64,000 bases of DNA from Phoronis australis (taxonomy: Eukaryota > Phoronida > Phoronidae): positions 391,298 to 455,297 of the forward strand of contig NMRA01000354.1 in the NCBI GenBank assembly GCA_002633005.1. Reading direction: 5' to 3'. The notes below the pieces were generated by a model. The model ran no database searches. It saw only the letters and a program-made list of their open reading frames with translations, and was not told the DNA's origin. A program made the translations under genes and the position numbers. This document shows, piece by piece, positions 45,401-57,100 of this stretch (position 1 is its first letter; the number at the start of each line of letters is the position of its first letter).

Positions 45401-48400
45401 ACTTGTCTGACATCACTCAGAAGTGTGTTTGCGGTTCAACATTTCAAATACTAGGTCAATAATACATGGCATTTTTCTACCTCTGCATATAACGTACAAT
45501 AATTTCAGGATGTAGGAATCGCACTTCTTTATGAAAGGTACGGTGCAAGAAGAAGTCATACACCTTCTTAAATTTGTGTATAATTCATTCGACGTCAGTC
45601 TACCAGATAGAGCTGTTGCGTTACTCGCAGTATCTTTAATTCATTCTGATGGCCATTATTATTGCTCAAAAAGATTTTACTCTCACAATAAAAAAAGTGT
45701 TTCAGTTGTTTAGTCCTCTTCAACCAACCTACTGACGCAAACTAAGAAAATCCTTGTTAGCGTCACTTGATAACTGACGGCTTTAAAGTATTACAAAACT
45801 GTAGATGGAGTAACATACACTAGTAACACACCCACCTCCTTATCTCCTTCAGCCTCCATTAGCGCGCCATCACCTTCCACACCCTCTTCCTCGTCCTCGT
45901 CATACTCAGCGTCAGTATCTGATTGGTCAGTCAGCTCAGCCTCTTCTTCATCTTCAAACCCTTCTTCATTGTCAAGGTCATAAGCTTCAACTCTCTTCTG
46001 TCTGGCTTCTTCCCGTTTCTTCCTCATCTTCTCTTGGAGAGCTGATTTAAGCTTAGACAGCTTTGCACCTGGTGTTACACGACAGGGGAGATTATTTCTC
46101 AGTTTGGTGCTATTTGATGTAAGGGCTGTTCCAGTAAAATCTGTATGGGAGGGGGGGGGAAGGCACCTTTTTTTCGCACCCACCACCCATATTTTTCATT
46201 TGTTTCTTCAGCCTACCACCCGTAATTTTTTATAAGTTTGAAATGCAACCACCCGTAATTTTTTTTTGTTCTTGTGGTTGACTGCACAGGCGCTTGAGTT
46301 TATCTGTTCCTCCATCACCACTAACGTCATTCATTACTAAGAAAACATATGTTTCTTATATATGGTTATTAGCCATCGAGAAATTCGAGCACCTGTGGTT
46401 AAATGGTGTTATGGGCATGCCGATGAGGAGATCGGAGGGAGTGAAAAAGTCGGAGCTTTTTGCAAGTTACATTTTTGTTTCAGTTTTTGATTCTGTTCGG
46501 ATTGTTTATAAAATTTACTAAAATTACCCACCATCAAACATTTATGGCCCAATGAAACAACAACGACCTGTAAATTTTTATTTTTTTGAAATACGACCAC
46601 CAGCCATTTTGAATTTAAATTAAACGCAACCACCCATAAATTTTTATTTCAGTTGCCTTCCCCCCCTCCCACACAGATTTTGCTGGAACAGCCCTAATAA
46701 GAACAGCTATGACAGGACACTACATTTCTTCCATTAATTAAAGTCACTTTTACAACATAGAAAAGTTCACATTCTACAGTCAAACTGGCAATTAACCACA
46801 GTGACCCTTATCTGTAAATGAATACAGAGACACCATGTTTAATAGAACATCTCTAGAAAATGAAATTAAATAATCTCCACAGCAGTCTTCACTGCTCTGT
46901 GGATTGAGCTCATAATTTAGGAACTGAGGAGGTTCACAGAACAAGAATAAGAAGGTCTGTGATCAAGCAACTTTGTTACCTCACCAAACTTTAAACGCAA
47001 GGACTGATCAGCAATACAGATAAATTTGACCACACTGTTACCTGACCAGACTTTTCAAACAAAAGGACCAATCAACAGCATGGGTAAATTTGAACACACC
47101 GTTACCTGATCAGACTTTCAATCACAGGGGCAGATTAATAGTACGTCGAGTAAATTTGAACACACCGTTTTACCTGACCAGACCCACCAACTGTACACTC
47201 AGGTAAATTTGAACACACCTGGTTTCTGCAGCTGTGGATCCATTTCCTCTTCTCCCTCAATAGTTACTGTGAATGTCTTCAGTTTCAGCTGATCATTATC
47301 ACCATCATCTTTTTCTTTACAAACAATGCTGCAAATACATTCTCCTATTGAATGGTCTATGGTGAGAGCAACTACAAGCCTTGCAACGCTTTTGGTACCT
47401 TGAAATCAAATAGATGTTGCCATGCCGTCAGTTACCGACGAATAAAAATATAATATAGTAAAATAGTCATTTTAGTGCAATAAAAAAATTAAAGTAGTCC
47501 ATGAATAATGATGGGATAATTTTCCACAAGTACCAACATGGCTGAAGACCACAGTGAGCCAAAGTGGATCAAACTGGTAACTAATGAAATAACAAACTTA
47601 ATGCTGCTTAAGGTCTTGTATGACCCTATGGACAAGTCCATGTATTTTGCCAAATGTCTCCACAACTATAGATTTTAACTCAGTAAAAGTGTCCGTTTTT
47701 TAAGAGCAAAAGCCAGTGGAATCAGTCAATCTCCACTGAAAAAAAAATATTATAAAAGTTAAAAAATTCAAACCTTCTTGACCAGAAGCTACTTTAATAT
47801 ATAAAACAGCATAAATTTGTTGAAATTTAGCAGTTATGGCAGACAACATCAGGGGTAAGTGTACCTGGCTACCGAGTCATTCAAATTCTACCGAGTCAAT
47901 CAAACTCTAATAAATAATACTTATCCCCCTGTATTACCTCATTTCAACGTCCCTCTTTTTTTCTGCACCTTTTGACTTGGAATGCTTCATTGCTCGGTCC
48001 AACAATGCATTAATACCGGAATGTTTCTTAACATCGGCATCAAGGTCTATTACACAGTTACTCGATGCCATCAGTTTCGGCGTAAACGACTTCCACTCAG
48101 GGAGTGCCAAATCCGCGAGCAGTTTCTTTTTAAATGCAGCACATTTTGTCTGGGTAGTCTCTTCACTATCCAAGTCGACAATGTCTTTTGTTTCCGTCAC
48201 TGATTCCTCAGTCGACTTTACACTCGTGTCTTCAGCTTCATCTGATTTACAACCACCATTCACAGTCTCTGACTCGATTAATTCTCTGTTGCCTTCACTT
48301 GTTTCCACTTGTGAGTCACTGCTGTTTAAAACATTGTCTTCCACAGTATTAGCTGGTGCCAGTGCGGTATCTGCACTCTGACCTTTGACTTCCTCATTTG

Positions 48401-51400
48401 TTTCATCAGTCACAAGATCAGGCAACTCGTCATCAGGTAATATCTTACAGTCATTTGGTTTGTCACCCACAGTAACAACGGGAGATGGGTCTTGCAAAAC
48501 TTTGCTAGTGTCTTGTGACCGAGGTCTCTGCCTGTCTTTAAATTTGCGCGACACGTACGGCGACTCGGCCACTCCAGTTTTTGCAAGGATTTTACTGAAA
48601 CAGAGACGATGACATGGATGAGCAACAATTACTAAATGAACAAATGCAAAGTCATATTTATAAATATGAACACAAAAATGTTAATCCAACACAATAAAAA
48701 CATGCATCATTGATACCTGCACAATTTTATCACGTTATCACGTGTAATATCTAACTTACTGAATAGGAGCCCTAAGAGGCACACTGTCGGCCACTTTCTG
48801 CCGACGCTTCTCCAAGATTTCCTTTAGGGATAACGGCTTCGGTTGGTGATAGGGTAAATTGACTCTGGATTCTGAAACAGATAACTCTCAGTCAACACTG
48901 AACCAACGCAACGCCATTCTCAGTCATTTCATTTCCTATTGAAAGGAAAACAAGTTGGCTGCTTCTCACCATTGTTTCATGAACAGGTAAAGATCAAGCC
49001 AATTCGATAAAACAACACTCGATTTTTCAGTGACAGAAAATCTGAAAAGTTCATGCAGATCATTGTGAAAGAGTCAGACTGAAATTTCAGAACTGAATTT
49101 ACTGGATAGAAATCAACACTTTACAGGAACTTCAAATACCAAACATTAGTTTATCAGTCAATAATCATTCCCAATTGACTTGTTACACAAAGAGAGAGCT
49201 GTAATGGACTACATTAAAGAAGTGGCCAACAGCATTGGGACTGACCCCTGGTGAGTCTCTGTGATTCACTGTGTAGTTCCTGGATCTCTTGCTGAGCAGC
49301 AGTTTTGCTTTTTCTCGAAGAAGTCGTCCTTTTCCCTTTTGCTGCACCTTTCATCTGAAATGAAGAGATAATTAAGACACGAAGCTTATGACTCATGGCC
49401 AGAAACCCGCGTTCCATCTAAGAAGCAAACTTTTGATTTAGGCCATTTACGGCTAGGAAAACGAGCTCAATGTGTTCCTTACTCGGACAGGAAGTGATTT
49501 CTGAGTTTGCATACAACTGACAGTTTATTTTTTGATACCGTGTTTATGCTTTGTGACAAGCTAACTTATTGTGCATCGTCTCATGCAATAACGAACTGAA
49601 ATCACTTCAAATTTCACTAATTTAAAAGAACAATTTGAGACTACTTTCATTACCACACGTGGTCTAAATCAAAACTTTGTTTTCTATGGTGGAAGATGGA
49701 TTTGTAGCAGTTTTAAATGAGAAATAATTAAGTGATATATATATATCGGATACTAAGTGTGTAATAACCATGTTATAACTCACAAGTCCATAAAACAGCC
49801 TTCAGTACGCGACTGGAAAAGCCTTAACCACATGTCTGAACAATTTTGAACTCGAACTTAAAGTGAAGGAAAATAAACCCACGTCAACTGATACCAATTT
49901 TAACAAGCGGAAAAGTGGCCCAGTTGTTCATGTAAAGCACTTCCCCTAAGAGGTCTTTGCATAATCCTAAAGTGCCACTGACAATCTTTCCACCCACTAC
50001 AAAGATTTAGCAGAACGTCCGTCTCTTCAATAAAAATATAAAAATTCGGTCCAGACGCTTCTCTTATTGCTGTTGACCAAAGTACAGGTCACAGGTCACA
50101 GGTACATACACGTAATAAATTAACATTCAGCTATCATCTTGAGGACCTTACTTTCTTTAGTTTTTTCTTTAACGCTTCACTCATCTCCAGATCACCATCT
50201 TCCTCGTCTTCTTTCTCAGATTCAGAAGTGTTACTATGGCGACTATGGTTTTCTCCATCGTCACCTTCATCGTCATAGAGATCTTTGTTCAGTGACAGGT
50301 TACCGAGATCGTCCTAAAAATTGCATAATATTCATTAGCTGAAACATGATACCACTCTAAATCCCCTAATATCAGAATAAGGCTTCAAAGGTGTGTACTT
50401 ATCCAATTGGGCTTTTTACTTTCATAAAATGAACCTCTGGATATTCTTTACAGTGACAGAATTCAATTTCCAATGGCAGCAAAACAATTGAAAATACCAA
50501 CGACCCAAGAAAACACCTCAGACTTTATTGAGGATGGCCAACCCTAAAATTGCGAACTTAATGGCACATGTATGCATTGTTGCATGTACGCATTGCCTGT
50601 GACCTGAGTTGTCAATGGAAATAGATTCCTGTCAGGGTAGCAAATATTTTGAGACCAATTTTATGAGAGGAAAATGCCTAATTCAATTTTCAACTTTTGT
50701 TTATTATCTAGCTAAAGAAGAGCAGGTTTAACATCTGAAAAAATGAACAAACTGATACCGATTAATTACAGCAGTTATAAATTCACCTTTCATCACAATA
50801 TTGTCTCTAACTAGTTCTTCAGGAATTCACTAGGTGGTGCATGTCATGGTTTTAATGAGATAGAGCAACTCTGTTTCTAATTTTTGTAAGTGAAATACTT
50901 GTACAGCTGACATATTATCCCTTGTTTTAACACTGTTCGAAATCAAGGGTGTTTATTGTTCACTGAACAGTTTTTATCCAAGATATCAACAATGAATTCC
51001 ACTACCTTATTTGAATCTCCAACTTCGTCATCTTTCAATGAACTATCACAATCTGAATCTGTGAAAAGAAAACCAGAATTAGTAGTGAGAAAACTGATAA
51101 TTTAAATCTCTTTTAAGTCCATGCAGTACTATCTTTGAAAACCATTATTTTGGTTCATGTTTCACGGTGGACGTATCATTTTCGTTTCAATATGGCGAAC
51201 TAGCATTTCTAATCGCACATGATAAAAGAATTGACCAAATACAACTCAATGATTGCTTCAAGATTTGCTCCTGCTAACTTGACTTATTACAATTTGAAGT
51301 TTGTGATTTCAGCTTGACCTGATTTAGCAGGGCATGGGTCTTTTAAACCAAATTTTAATAAACGTAAGAACCAACAAACAAGGGTTATCACAAAGAAACT

Positions 51401-53555
51401 GAGGTAGAGTGTGTAGGTTAGTAGTCCGTGTCAGTGATGACTTACCAGATTCTACAGTGGGTCTTTTGGTTATAACCTCTTCATCATCACTACCATGGTC
51501 GACAATCTTAGACACCTGCTCCAAAAATAAAAAAATCGTCAAAAACGTCTTACAAGGCGAAAATGTGAAATTACACATGTATGAAATCAGTGTCAGGCAA
51601 AACACCAATACCTTCTATGAACACAAGCTGTATATACTGTGAATACTGAGAATGACTGTGCTCACTGAAATGTATCATTGTTTGATTTATTTTTATGAAC
51701 ATCCATAACATTGCGTGAAATTGAGCTAAAAGCAGGAATATCTCAGTTCTCAAATTTGGAAAAATGTGAATTATCTTCTATACAAAGTACCCGAGATGGT
51801 GTTCTGAGCCTTGTAGAACCAGTAAATGAGGGAAAATGTCTAAAATTAAATTTATAAAAACTATATTCTCAGTTTTACAAATTATATATGTTGATAGTAC
51901 ATACAATAATAACCAACTTTCTCTAAGTCATTGTGTCGACATTATAACTTATATTTCTGTGACCAATTAAATTGGTGCCCATGATATACTATGAAGCTTA
52001 TTTTTCAAAATAAGTTAATGACGAAACATGAATAGTTTTGCAGCAACTGCATTATCATGACATAAAAATGATAAGGGTGAACAAAATAAAAACTGCAAAT
52101 GAAGTATCACAGATGACACAATAAAGTCAAAAGTTTACTTTCACAGAGGCCCAAAATTATTTCCACAAGACTAAGAGAAATCATTCTAAACTGAACAAAT
52201 GAACGATATATTAAAGCTGACTGTGACTAAGGTATACCTTCCTAGACTTTGGTCGTATCAATATATCATCGTCACTGTCAGAGTCCTCGTTAGTCCTTAG
52301 ATCCCCATCCATTCTTGTATCACCAGGCTCACCCTCGTTAGACAAGTCACCCTCAGACACAGACATGTTCAGTTGAAGGCTCTGTGTTTCTCCTTCGTAA
52401 CTGTTTTCTTTTAGGTCAGACTTAGTTTTGACCAAGTCAACATTCTGCAAGACAACACACCAGAAAGGTCTTGGTAAACTTAAAGAACAAGACGTAGATA
52501 CTCTGATGTTCCGTTTTAGAAGCAGAGTAATCTGTTTCAGCAAGCCAAATATTTTATTTTTGTTTTGTAAATCCAGGTTTCTCCATTTGTTAAAAAAAAT
52601 ACAAGAGGATGCAACCATGCCAGACTGCACACAGCGCACACTATCAAAGGGTTTGTCTCCGTACATAATGGGCTTTAGAGAGATTTTCCCAATATTTTAA
52701 TTTTTACATTGAGAATTTATTTCTTGCATTTTAGAAATCTTTTTGTTGAAGTAAGTTATTGCAAGACTGAAAAGCCATGCATATTAAAAACACATTTGAT
52801 TTTAATCCAAATTTTTAACAATGACCTTGGCACTCTAAAGAGAAGAGGACAATGTGAGGTTAACACTTGAGGAGCGATGAAATATAACGTCACCTATTGG
52901 TCGGTTTCTTTTTTTCACTGATTCTTTAATCAACTGTTCTAGCTTCCACAATGTTGTGAACGTGTCACAACAAATTATCGGAACTGGTTGCATTTCATTA
53001 TACGACTTTAGTATTTTGATACTAACAAACCTAATGTTAGATCAGATTTTACAGTCAGAATCTCCCGAAAGATGTCAAATTAGCAAATAGCACATTTGTG
53101 CTTTATGAATGCACTATTCTCGATGCCAGACTTTTCTTTGTTACAACAACATGACATTTATTATACTGTTCTCCACTTAAATGGTTGCAACGGACAAGGT
53201 GTCGGTTGGCTCCCAGATTTTGTATGACTAAAAGTTTCACAAGGCAAGGTCAGGATGAATAAGGTAAATAACAATTAAGGATTACAAGAACTACCTGGGA
53301 GGTATGAAATTTCGAGGTCTATTGGATTTTTGGAGCTTAAACCACAGTGGTTCCTAGCTGTATTCAGGTATTGTTTAGCTGGCTGGCTAGCTATCACTGA
53401 TCAGTGTCTGTGGATCAGTGACAGTGGACACGATACACGATACGATAGTCGATAGTGAATGCCAGGCAAAAACAAAAAATACAAACTCTAAGTGGTTCAG
53501 TACTTACAGAATGCGACCCAAAATGCTGGTCAATCAGTCCCGGATCGCCCAACAT
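31249..53555 (-). CDS. CLSPN: Claspin, DNA replication checkpoint mediator, complete gene
   Basis: 25 coding exons in transcript order: 53,555-53,508; 52,444-52,238; 51,515-51,446; 51,058-51,006; 50,313-50,152; 49,354-49,246; 48,871-48,760; 48,594-47,938; 47,328-47,219; 46,068-45,836; 44,853-44,754; 43,842-43,678; 43,379-43,326; 42,981-42,839; 42,229-42,069; 41,547-41,414; 40,489-40,363; 39,665-39,530; 38,197-38,064; 37,428-37,255; 36,026-35,908; 35,472-35,348; 33,418-33,266; 32,249-32,091; 31,359-31,249. All phases agree and the CDS is 3,756 nt (1,251 aa; human 1,339). Claspin (Mrc1 family) travels with the replisome and, once phosphorylated, docks Chk1 for ATR activation. Landmarks match human claspin in order: the ELHSESQRL block, a basic-acidic [12 protein letters not shown] segment, LPIEDSQDL, Chk1-binding motifs, ADGDLHSD...KFRW, EREQWL-like helix, and NSRNFVF. 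The start ATG has A at -3 and opens [12 protein letters not shown]. Confidence 0.97.
32637..32637. other. Single N in Claspin intron 23
   Basis: One unresolved base between exons 24 and 23. Unlike 17,041, the flanks show no duplicated sequence. Confidence 0.8.
33840..35290. repeat. Diverged tandem copies of an old element in Claspin intron 22
   Basis: Three or four diverged segments repeat a common order: CATGAAAAT, a GCCACTAGGGGGC-like block, CACTCGTCAT, ATAGGAACACA, AATGATCCT and GGATACAGCCG-like. They resemble the element at 13,795-14,400 in style. No coding capacity was seen. Confidence 0.6.
35348..36026 (-). CDS. CLSPN: Claspin exons 21-22: most conserved core
   Basis: Exons 36,026-35,908 and 35,472-35,348, residues 1,030-1,111. 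[19 protein letters not shown] followed by [18 protein letters not shown] is the family's best-conserved block. The exon 22 acceptor lies inside a short tandem repeat that copies the splice site and first codons. Confidence 0.95.
35455..35655. repeat. Tandem repeat spanning the Claspin exon 22 acceptor
   Basis: About five units of 42-48 bases, each containing CATGTCTTCATC(T/A)GAAGA or a variant (about 35,463, 35,508, 35,540, 35,586, 35,630). The first contains the real exon start and acceptor; the others lie in the intron. Confidence 0.75.
37255..39665 (-). CDS. CLSPN: Claspin exons 18-20: acidic linker
   Basis: Exons 39,665-39,530, 38,197-38,064 and 37,428-37,255, residues 882-1,029. Strongly acidic (EMNNDDDDVDDD-type runs, [17 protein letters not shown]). 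Exon 20 begins [20 protein letters not shown], aligned with human [20 protein letters not shown]. Confidence 0.92.
40363..41547 (-). CDS. CLSPN: Claspin exons 16-17: two Chk1-binding motifs
   Basis: Exon 16 (41,547-41,414) carries [14 protein letters not shown] and exon 17 (40,489-40,363) carries [14 protein letters not shown]. Both fit the ExxxLC(S/T)GxF motif that is phosphorylated and bound by Chk1. Human claspin has three such motifs; the third was not seen in the following exon. Confidence 0.93.
40984..41140. mobile_element. Short inverted-terminal-repeat element (MITE-like)
   Basis: The left end (CCAGGGCGGGGTTGCATAAA) and the reverse complement of the right end (CCCAGGAGCCAGTTGCATAA) match over about 25 bases. 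It creates a 104-codon minus-strand open frame that I do not accept as a gene. Confidence 0.5.
41894..42000. repeat. Foldback inverted repeat in Claspin intron 15
   Basis: Arms of about 38 bases (41,894-41,932 and 41,962-42,000) are roughly 80% complementary, with GGATCAACTGGCTAA on the left and TTAGCCGGTTGATCTG on the right. Confidence 0.55.
42069..44853 (-). CDS. CLSPN: Claspin exons 11-15: acidic middle region
   Basis: Exons 44,853-44,754, 43,842-43,678, 43,379-43,326, 42,981-42,839 and 42,229-42,069, residues 588-794. Exon 12 has a long Asp run. Exon 14 ([17 protein letters not shown]) and exon 15 ([25 protein letters not shown]) align with conserved human positions just before the Chk1-binding repeats. 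Confidence 0.92.
43930..44110. repeat. Minisatellite, ~31-38 bp unit, six copies
   Basis: Repeats of TAATGCCCATATATGTAAAT plus CTAAGTTA with small indels, in Claspin intron 11. Confidence 0.85.
44138..44294. mobile_element. Palindromic foldback element
   Basis: Arms of about 64 bases (44,138-44,201 and 44,231-44,294) are largely complementary, from AAACATTTTAAG...CATAAG to CTTATG...CTTAAAATGTTT, around a 29-base loop. Confidence 0.7.
45836..47328 (-). CDS. CLSPN: Claspin exons 9-10: basic helix then acidic tract
   Basis: Exons 47,328-47,219 and 46,068-45,836, residues 473-587. [20 protein letters not shown] followed by [20 protein letters not shown] and a run of Asp/Glu parallels the human LDNEDGFEEEEE segment. 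The exon 9 donor adjoins a minisatellite (46,990-47,218). Confidence 0.93.
46123..46694. mobile_element. PIF/Harbinger-like MITE with TAA target duplication
   Basis: Both ends read GGGCTGTTCCAG(T/C)AAAATC inward for about 40 bases including a poly-G tract, and the element is flanked by TAA on each side (46,120-46,122 and 46,695-46,697). A 3-bp TWA target duplication and GGG-starting ends fit PIF/Harbinger. The 572-bp interior has ACCACCCAT repeats and no transposase. Confidence 0.7.
46990..47218. repeat. Minisatellite abutting the Claspin exon 9 donor
   Basis: About four units of 53-62 bases share TAAATTTGAACACACCGTT and ACCTGACCAGAC. On the minus strand the first unit begins at the exon 9 donor (GGTGTGTTCAAATTTA), and each later unit repeats that sequence. 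Confidence 0.75.
47938..48594 (-). CDS. CLSPN: Claspin exon 8: long variable acidic exon
   Basis: About 219 codons (residues 254-472), Ser/Glu/Asp-rich and disordered in composition, with several SQ/TQ sites (for example RSQDTS, DSQVET, TTQTK). It ends in a basic stretch ([16 protein letters not shown]). Confidence 0.9.
48760..49354 (-). CDS. CLSPN: Claspin exons 6-7: conserved ELHSESQRL block
   Basis: Residues 181-253. The splice join reads [20 protein letters not shown], matching a strongly conserved human block. Human claspin continues into an HDFFKR-type PIP box; here the aligned sequence is [14 protein letters not shown] with no paired aromatics, so that PCNA site is not apparent. Confidence 0.9.
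50152..53555 (-). CDS. CLSPN: Claspin exons 1-5: acidic N-terminus
   Basis: Residues 1-180. Exon 2 holds [17 protein letters not shown], matching the human SDSDEEIFVSKKLKNRK motif; a related Ser-Asp/basic pattern returns in exon 3 ([12 protein letters not shown]). Exon 5 is acidic, then basic (ALKKKLKK). Exon 1 may be preceded by a 5' UTR intron, since CATATTTTAG lies just upstream of the start. Confidence 0.88.
52870..53400. repeat. Dispersed repeat, copy 2 (Claspin intron 1)
   Basis: Diverged homolog of 25,980-26,530 in the same orientation; see that entry for shared blocks. Confidence 0.6.
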
Positions 53556-54118
53556 TATGGAAACAGGATCGCTAAAATATGTTAAGCAGTAAACAGTCGT
53601 ATTGTCTTTATGTTTTACTTTGTGCACTTCAAGTTTTGGCGCTTTTCCTCCTCAGCAAGCCTACGTCATTTCCGTTTTCAAGTGTCAAAGTACAATCTTT
53701 CAAACATTGTATTGATTTTAATGTTTCTATAGTGAGTATATTTTGAAAGAATCCAAGTTAATAAAAAACACTTTTCATGGCTGATTTGCTCGATACGAAG
53801 TTTTATTCTATTACTTAAAACCGAAATTGCAACAGAAACAGCTTGGAATTAGAAGTTGTCTCCCACCAACAAAGCAGACACCGGAAACTGATCAATCCCA
53901 GGCGGATAAAATTATTGAATTTTGGTATTTGGCAAAAATAAAATCGATCGAAACGTCATGTTTGGCATATTTCTAAATGTTGTCGTCCCTTTTGGTGTTA
54001 TTAGTATTTTTTAAACTGCAAGCATCAATTTGTTTGAGAAATTGACTTAAGGTTGATGTTTTTAGCAGCACAGAATTCCAATTGCCACGCCGCGTTTTGA
54101 CAGCAGCCGCCACTGAGT
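53556..54118. promoter_or_regulatory. Divergent promoter interval of Claspin and FEZ
   Basis: Only 563 bases separate the two start codons. It contains TTTGGCGC (53,635-53,642), a full E2F-type consensus, and TACGTCAT (53,662-53,669), a CREB/ATF-type site, both nearer Claspin. Vertebrate claspin is a cell-cycle-regulated E2F target, so the E2F site fits. No TATA box is evident at either end. Confidence 0.6.
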
Positions 54119-57100
54119 ATGAAGGATCTGAGAATGGCTGAGTTGCAGTTCGAAGCTCCACTCGCTTCATTTGAAGGTGACGAATGGAACGAATTTCATG
54201 ATTTCCAAACAAATGCTGATATACAGAATATGAACGAAGTAACTAACTTGAAAAATCTGACATTGAAATCCAATACAGATGTCGATAATGCGGACAATTT
54301 TAGTGAATCATTCAGCGGATCTCTCGAGGACTTGGTGAACAGTTTCGATGAGAAGATTACAAAATGCTTCAAAAATTTTGACGAGAGTACCGAGAAATAT
54401 GCTCCTGTTCAAGTCCGATCACAAGAGGAAATAATGAACGATTGCCAGTAAGTAATTTTGTTGTTATTCCGATCTTGTAAAATGGCTGTTCTTGACTAGC
54501 AGAACCTGGTTGATAGAATTTCTTTTAATTGGGTGAAAAAGGCACCGAATCGAATGGAGGACCGTGATTTAGAGAACTAGGCAATCACTGAATAACGGGT
54601 AGCTTATGTTATTTAGTGTATGAAACTGTTTCTCTAAGTCAAGGTCCAATATATCTGACTAGTGCCAAACAAAATTTTCTTGGTTGGCATTTCTAGACTT
54701 AGAGTGAGATAAATTACTCGGGTTGAGAGTGTGCATATTAAATATTGATGGTATCACTTTTCTTTGAAAGACAAAAGGGCCTTTCATACTAACGTCGACA
54801 CGTCGATGGTTTGGGAAGTTGTGGTCAGTATGAACGCTTAACTCTGGTCCTGGATAGCAGTTAACAGCTCCAGTTAACATCGCAGTTAACAGGTGGATTT
54901 AAGACCGCAGCGTCAACGCTGCGGTGCAGTATGAACTCTTAACTCCGGTCCAATCGAAGTTATCGCCAGGTGCCTCTGTTATCGGGAACAGTTACAAGGC
55001 AGTGCCATCACTATTAGCTGCTTATATTTTGCTGTAATAATAACTAGTCGATTTAAAAATAAGTTTAATGTCATTTAGCACATGTAAATGCTTCCAAATT
55101 GAAACATTGAAAATCTTAGCATGCAACGCTACCTTGCAATACCTTCGTTGACAACAGCGATACCAACGGCTTACTTCGATGTTCATTAACTACCGAAGCC
55201 AGTATGAACGGTCCAGTTAACTGCGCTGTTTATGTCGACGCTCCGCTCAGATCGGAGTGAAGTCAATATGAAAGGGCCTTGAGTGACCCCATCTTCAGCT
55301 TTAGGTGTGTGAGTACTGTAATTCAACAACCATAATATATGAAATACAGCACTGTACTGTCGAACCAAATTAACAACAAACCTCCCAGAGCTTTTCAATG
55401 TGTCATTTTTAACCAAAATTCACCAGTGACCAAATCAGGTTTTCTGAAAATAACGCAGGATTATTTTGAGGTGTGAAACCAAATTCTCTTGCTTGGGAGA
55501 TTGGCACAGGTTGAATATTGCTATCCCTGATTACGAGAACCACTTAAGTTTCATCCACTGAATATACAGGTGTATCATTCAGTGGGGATTGCCTGGTTTA
55601 CTTAATCAAAGGCCACTACATCAGATCAATGAAATTTTTTCTTCCTCACGAAAGGGAAATTCTCCTGATATGGTTCTTCCGATTTGAGAACTTGCTTTTG
55701 CAGGTAACAAGTAGCCACTTAGTCACATTGTAAGGCTGCACTACTCCCCATCAAGCCAGATTCCAGCTACTTAAGTAAGAAGTTTTCAGCTTGTGAAAAA
55801 AATACATTTATATTTAAAGATGTCGCTTATAGAAGCACCTACGCTTCATACTTTAAAATACCACTTATATAAGCACTTACTTTCTTCAACAGTCCTTTCT
55901 GGTTTTATGCATAACTTCATTTAGACAGTTGCACCGCCCTGACCAGAGGCAGTGATACTCCCCATTAAAAGTTACTAATTCGAAAATATAGCAAATAACA
56001 TCGAATGAAGCATGAGTTACTTACCGTAACAAGACAATTATGGTCAACATAGTCACGAAATTCTGTTGAGTTTCACTTAAACTTCGCTCGCTGGGCGTCA
56101 TTTTGAGGAAGTTACGTTCCCCAGTTTTAACTTGTGTGACGCCAGTGCTTATTGCGTGTGATAAAAAAGTTCACAGCGACCAGAAAGCGGAATTAGAATT
56201 CTTGGCAAAATCAATCTCAATTCCCATAGACATGCTTCACAGTGGGTAAGGCAACAAACAACCCCTACTAGTCTGTCATTGGGGCAACGGTAAACTCCAG
56301 ATCTAGATAAATTTGACAGACACAGCTTTATTATCGAGATTTAACTAACACTTTCAGAGAAAAAGAAGTATGTTACATCAATGTTGAAATGTGGGTTTGT
56401 TGACTGGGGTTTAGGTAATAGAAGCTAGAATGTAGAGATTCAGCCATGGAATTGTTTCCACCCACTGACTGACGGGCTTCTATATAATTTCTCTTTCACT
56501 TCAGCAATTCCAAATAAGTTGAGTTAACTTAACCATTTGATGATGTGGCTATATGAGACCATAAGCGACCAACTTTAAACCTAAGTGGCAGATGCTTGAA
56601 ACATTTTTATGCTGCCAAATCAAATCTTGCCCACCAGTGAATGGCTGTGTTACCAGTTGATTACAGAAATAAAATCAAAAGTCTTTAGCATTCGCCTTAG
56701 TTACTTTTCGTTCGCTTTTGAAGGGAGTGACCACCTACCCCTTCCCCCCAATCCTGCCTATGTCGTGTGGAAACATCTGTATTCGGAAATTAGCTGCTTT
56801 TGTTTGTGTGGGAACATTAGTGACAAACACAAAGTATTTAATCTTCTGTGATTGACCATAAATGAAACACAAAGAAACTCTTTTGTTCATCCTTGGTGTT
56901 CTGCTATCATAACACAAGAGGTAAGATTTTGTAATGTTTTAACTATACAAGTTTCAGTCGTTGAACGCTGGTTATTATGGCAGTTCGCTTTAGCTGAAGT
57001 GATATTTTTATGTTTTACCAGAAATAAACATTCCTTTTCAAAACGCCGATGTAGTTCTTGAGCAACAATAACATTAGATTTTCAGTAGAGTCAGTATACA

